Of a stretch of DNA of 64,000 bases, positions 61,222 through 64,000 are shown in pieces. Position 1 is the first letter of the stretch; every line of letters starts with the position of its first letter. Below the pieces are notes generated by a model, which saw only the letters and a list, made by a program, of their open reading frames with translations, did no database searches and was not told the DNA's origin. The position numbers and the translations under genes were made by a program. The DNA comes from an uncultured Duncaniella sp. (GTDB lineage Bacteria > Bacteroidota > Bacteroidia > Bacteroidales > Muribaculaceae), in assembly GCA_910576785.1 (NCBI GenBank), contig CAJTJG010000016.1, forward strand, positions 21,761 to 85,760, read 5' to 3'.

Positions 61222-63468
61222 TTATCGTATTATAACCTTTGTCGCCTTATTATTGAGCCTTTTTACATATATCCCGGGACGCAAATCTCCCTCTATCTGA
61301 CGGCCCATCAAATCATAGTATATAGGCATCATTTCGGAAGAATTCACTTGAATATCATCTATTCCACTATATTCCGACATTTCCTTTATGTTTAAATCAG
61401 ACCATTGAGGTGCATTTCTATACATTTCAGCAGTGCCATCCGGAACATACAATGTTATTTCATCCCAATTACATTGATCGAACAAATGATAATCAGGAGA
61501 TATTGACGGCATGTCATTTTGGTTATCCCAATGTACTACAACATCCCTCAGGCTCTGACATGCTGTAAATGGATATCTACCAAATCTTTTAACAGAAGAT
61601 GGTATCTCGATCAAGCGTCCTCCAAAACTTTGAAAGGCAGCCGTACCGATACTCTCTACCCCCTGAGGCAATCTTATTTCGTCAATTGTTATGGCATTGA
61701 ATCCCCATCCACCTATCTCCTTGATATCAGATGGTTCTTCGAATACCATTTTATCCACAGAACACCCCAAAAACGCAGCGTTAATTGTGTACAATGATTT
61801 TGGGAGGCGTAATGTCTGAATATCACAACTGTGAAAGGCATTGTTTCCTATGATGGACACGGTGTAAGATTGTCCGTTCACTTCTATCTGATCCGGAATT
61901 GTTACATTACCGGAATATGAATTATACTTGTTGTTCTTGAATGTGACCTCTGCGGTATTATCCTCATGCAGTATGTAAAATACTCCATCAATTTCAACTT
62001 TTCCATCATCTAAAAGGTCAAGTATGTGATTATTGGTATAGGTTTTAACTCCATTCTCCACAGATAGATCGATAAATGATTGGCGTCCATGTGTAAATTT
62101 GTAATTCTGCCATTCTTCACCCGACACCTTCATTGCCGGGTATACTATATATTTACCATCCTGCAATTCTTCCGGTAATGGCATCTCATAAATATTATAC
62201 CAATCATTACCTGTGTATCCTATAGTGTATGTTTTCTGTCCTGTTGATACATTTTCGCAAACCGTAGCAACGGAATGCTCCATCGGATATCTAAATACAT
62301 TCCCATGATAGAGTTCACATTTTATTAAACCCTCCGTGTATTCAAAATCGCTATCACTTCCTGCACTATTTATAATTTTACCACCGGAATCAGGACGTAT
62401 GCCTATCACTGTGGACTGACTAATATCAAAACCTGTCGCTGTAGATAAGAAGTATCCATTGCTACCTGATCCCCACCCAAAGTTATAGTGGAAATACCCT
62501 TTTTCGTCATATCCATCACAGATGAAATCATGTGCGGAACTACCATTCCCCGATACTCCATCTATAAAACATGGCCTTCCGTTATCCAATTCATTACGTA
62601 ACAGACTTTCGTATTCATCCAATGACAAATGTTTGTAATCAATTATCCGGATAGATTTGTCATATCCAAAATTTTCTGTCAGTGCGACATAATTATGAGC
62701 CGCACCACTTTCATTTCCATATTCTGTTTGATTGGCATAGGCTATGTCCCGAATCAATAGTGCGACTGCGTCTTCATTTTCTTTAGTAAATAACTTTTCG
62801 CCATCATTATATTCGTAAACATCCAGCATATTATCCCAATCATACCGGGATTTTGATAAATCAACACTATATGTATCTCCATAGGCCGATGTATAACTCA
62901 AAATGCCATTACCGTGTTCCAATGGAAATTTATGATATCTCATAACTTGGGCCTGCGACGTATTCGTACATCCGGTCACAGCTCTGGTATCGCCATAAAT
63001 AATTGGCAACATTCCATTAAATGGGGCACCTTGACCCCATTCGGATTTTATCAATGGATCCACTCTTTTTCCGTTAAATGTGGATTTGATTGGGAGACGC
63101 GTTCCGAGATCAAGGATACTGCCTGAATATCTGTTCAAGAGATGTTCCAAAGGTAACGGCATATTATCCAAATCAATATACCCTTCATCGGAATAACCTA
63201 AAATGACTGCGGTCCTATCATCACCTGATACTATGACGAACCCCGAGCTGTCGCCGGAATTGAAGATGTAAAAGGGTTGGTGTGCGGTAGGCACAGCTTC
63301 CGGAGAAAGAGCCCGTCTAATGGTTTTGTGCGCACGTCCGTGCGTATCATCACAGGTATTCTTGGCAAAGAATTCTGTTGCGATGGTAAATGCCTCCTCA
63401 GGGGAGATCTGACGTGCTGATACTGTGACTGTTGTCAGGACAAGCAAAAAGAGAAAAATGCGACGCAT
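61222..63468 (-). CDS. C10 family cysteine peptidase (streptopain-like) with LRR and T9SS-type tail
   Basis: The 748-residue protein has a signal peptide (IFLFLLVLTTVTVSA), a Spi-like inhibitory pro-region (RQISPEEAFTIATEFF onwards, to about residue 135) and a C10 catalytic domain. The nucleophile is Cys167 (AVTGCTNTSQAQVMRYH, where family members usually read GCVATA), the catalytic His is His313 (SSAHDFICDGYD), and YNFGWGSGSNGYF follows. The middle is beta-rich; residues about 520-680 hold BspA-like LRR_5 repeats. The end (YYDLMGRQIEG, PGIYVKRL) resembles a T9SS tail. The gene is AT-rich against its neighbours, consistent with transfer. A promoter lies about 390 bp upstream. Confidence 0.9.
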   Translation of the reverse strand: MRRIFLFLLVLTTVTVSARQISPEEAFTIATEFFAKNTCDDTHGRAHKTIRRALSPEAVPTAHQPFYIFNSGDSSGFVIVSGDDRTAVILGYSDEGYIDLDNMPLPLEHLLNRYSGSILDLGTRLPIKSTFNGKRVDPLIKSEWGQGAPFNGMLPIIYGDTRAVTGCTNTSQAQVMRYHKFPLEHGNGILSYTSAYGDTYSVDLSKSRYDWDNMLDVYEYNDGEKLFTKENEDAVALLIRDIAYANQTEYGNESGAAHNYVALTENFGYDKSIRIIDYKHLSLDEYESLLRNELDNGRPCFIDGVSGNGSSAHDFICDGYDEKGYFHYNFGWGSGSNGYFLSTATGFDISQSTVIGIRPDSGGKIINSAGSDSDFEYTEGLIKCELYHGNVFRYPMEHSVATVCENVSTGQKTYTIGYTGNDWYNIYEMPLPEELQDGKYIVYPAMKVSGEEWQNYKFTHGRQSFIDLSVENGVKTYTNNHILDLLDDGKVEIDGVFYILHEDNTAEVTFKNNKYNSYSGNVTIPDQIEVNGQSYTVSIIGNNAFHSCDIQTLRLPKSLYTINAAFLGCSVDKMVFEEPSDIKEIGGWGFNAITIDEIRLPQGVESIGTAAFQSFGGRLIEIPSSVKRFGRYPFTACQSLRDVVVHWDNQNDMPSISPDYHLFDQCNWDEITLYVPDGTAEMYRNAPQWSDLNIKEMSEYSGIDDIQVNSSEMMPIYYDLMGRQIEGDLRPGIYVKRLNNKATKVIIR

Positions 63469-63489
63469 AGGAAGTCAGAGAGACGCCTC

Positions 63490-63850
63490 GGTCATCCTCT
63501 CGTCGGCGTGAAATGATTGGTACGAAAAAGCGTAGGAATCTGTATCTGTCACCGTCCTACTATCAGAGGCTTCTCGCATTGCCCTTCTTATGTCGGACGG
63601 CAACGCAGAAGCCCACGCTTGTATATGCAACAATAGCGTCCGGCCATACCTTTCCCAAGGTACTCTGCCGAATGCATGACATTACATATCCACGGGCATC
63701 TACCGTTGCTCAATCCCTGACATAAGAATGAAATTTTGCGAGAATTTCTGATAGTCAAGAATCAGCGCGGATAAACGCTTTACAAAATGTCTGTTTTTTG
63801 CATCCCGCCTCGCTTTACCCCAGACCGGGGCTTCTGCTATAGCGGTCTGC
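63490..63850 (-). ncRNA. long structured leader or separate RNA upstream of the C10 protease
   Basis: From the promoter at 63856-63886 to the protease start lie about 380 bp with no good gene. On the minus strand it folds well: a hairpin of about 15 bp with one bulge pairs 63568-63583 with 63599-63613, another forms around ACCTT/AAGGT near 63655, and a weaker one around ACGCC/GGCGT at 63486-63512. No U-run terminator is seen before the protease. A 70-codon plus-strand frame (63513-63725) overlaps it and is probably a by-product. It may be a regulatory 5' leader or a stable RNA. Confidence 0.5.
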
Positions 63851-63855
63851 GGTGG

Positions 63856-63886
63856 CAAAGATAACCACAAATTTTAATCCACACAA
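63856..63886 (-). promoter_or_regulatory. consensus promoter upstream of the C10 protease leader
   Basis: On the minus strand TTG (63884-63886), 20 bp, then TATCTTTG (63856-63863) matches the Bacteroidetes promoter exactly. Transcription would start near 63850, far from the protease ATG at 63468. The remaining sequence to the window edge (63887-64000) shows no gene that I can support. Confidence 0.8.
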
Positions 63887-64000
63887 TATTCAGACGAAAA
63901 TAACAGAAAAGAACACAGAAAAAGGACAAAAGACGCTATGTTTGCCGGTGAATACGGACGCCGGCCCAACATGGTAAAGGTTTTCTTAGCCATAAGGCTC

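Noticed and set aside
63513..63725. 70-codon plus-strand frame near the right end
   Set aside because: It lies antisense to the structured leader, has no promoter box or domain, and is best seen as a by-product of RNA sequence. Kept as a note because such frames can recur over conserved RNAs.
63900..63940. Sequence with GGACAAAAG near the window end, like a palindrome arm
   Set aside because: No complementary arm is visible inside the window, so it cannot be called a family member.

Overview
The window comes from a Bacteroidales chromosome, most like Muribaculaceae or a close relative. The evidence is type IX secretion (T9SS) parts (PorZ-like, PorD/DUF4835), Bacteroidales-restricted families (DUF4831, DUF4923), Bacteroidetes-type -7 boxes (TAnnTTTG) before many genes, weak Shine-Dalgarno signals, and a GC-rich core with a few clearly AT-richer genes. 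No rRNA, tRNA, CRISPR array, prophage or complete insertion sequence was seen.

Layout. 1-6855 (+) is the end of a xylan-utilisation operon: GH35/DUF5597 (partial), a GPH-family sugar symporter, GH10 xylanase, GH43 and GH67 alpha-glucuronidase. A GxxExxY (PD-(D/E)XK-like) gene sits inside it, framed exactly by a long inverted repeat. 7034-14617 (-) holds dnaX, manA, an unknown gene, a porZ-like gene, rdgB and an acyltransferase. 14716-15055 is a MITE-like nested palindrome. 15166-21602 (+) is a tightly overlapping operon: dnaN, a DnaQ-like exonuclease, coaBC, porD, recN, rlmB. 21614-21860 (-) is a candidate structured RNA with a strong terminator. 21927-25546 (-) is recJ-recQ. 25775-36563 (-) carries a DUF2807 protein, MscS, a clostripain-like lipoprotein, a YafQ-type toxin-antitoxin pair, a nucleoside kinase, a HIT protein, a secreted endonuclease, an Mrp ATPase, trmB and a BspA-like LRR protein. 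36606-42036 (-) has yidC, pyrG, an MNT nucleotidyltransferase with a truncated HEPN partner, and an MFS exporter. 42110-43701 (+) is a HAD phosphatase and ribF. 43872-49789 (-) is a FadL-type porin, a large pectate-lyase-like protein and a TlpA thioredoxin. 49899-58092 is a glycosyltransferase neighbourhood: three tandem GT2 genes, a TPR membrane protein, a GT plus a truncated paralogue, DUF4923 and two further GT2 genes. 58175-60815 (+) is the NAD(P)HX repair enzyme and DUF4831. 61222-63468 (-) is an AT-rich C10 cysteine protease with a long promoter-led leader.

The most unusual signal is a family of dispersed intergenic palindromes. Their left arm is purine-rich on the + strand, they share a core close to GGACAAAAG, and each lies just 3' of a gene. 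Five copies are essentially empty (6891-7004, 43721-43833, 45512-45625, 53182-53242, 60871-60935). One copy (3424-3882) has its whole loop filled by the GxxExxY gene, whose TTG start and TAA stop both lie in the arms. This suggests an uncharacterised palindrome-associated nuclease element with non-autonomous copies; that interpretation is inference.
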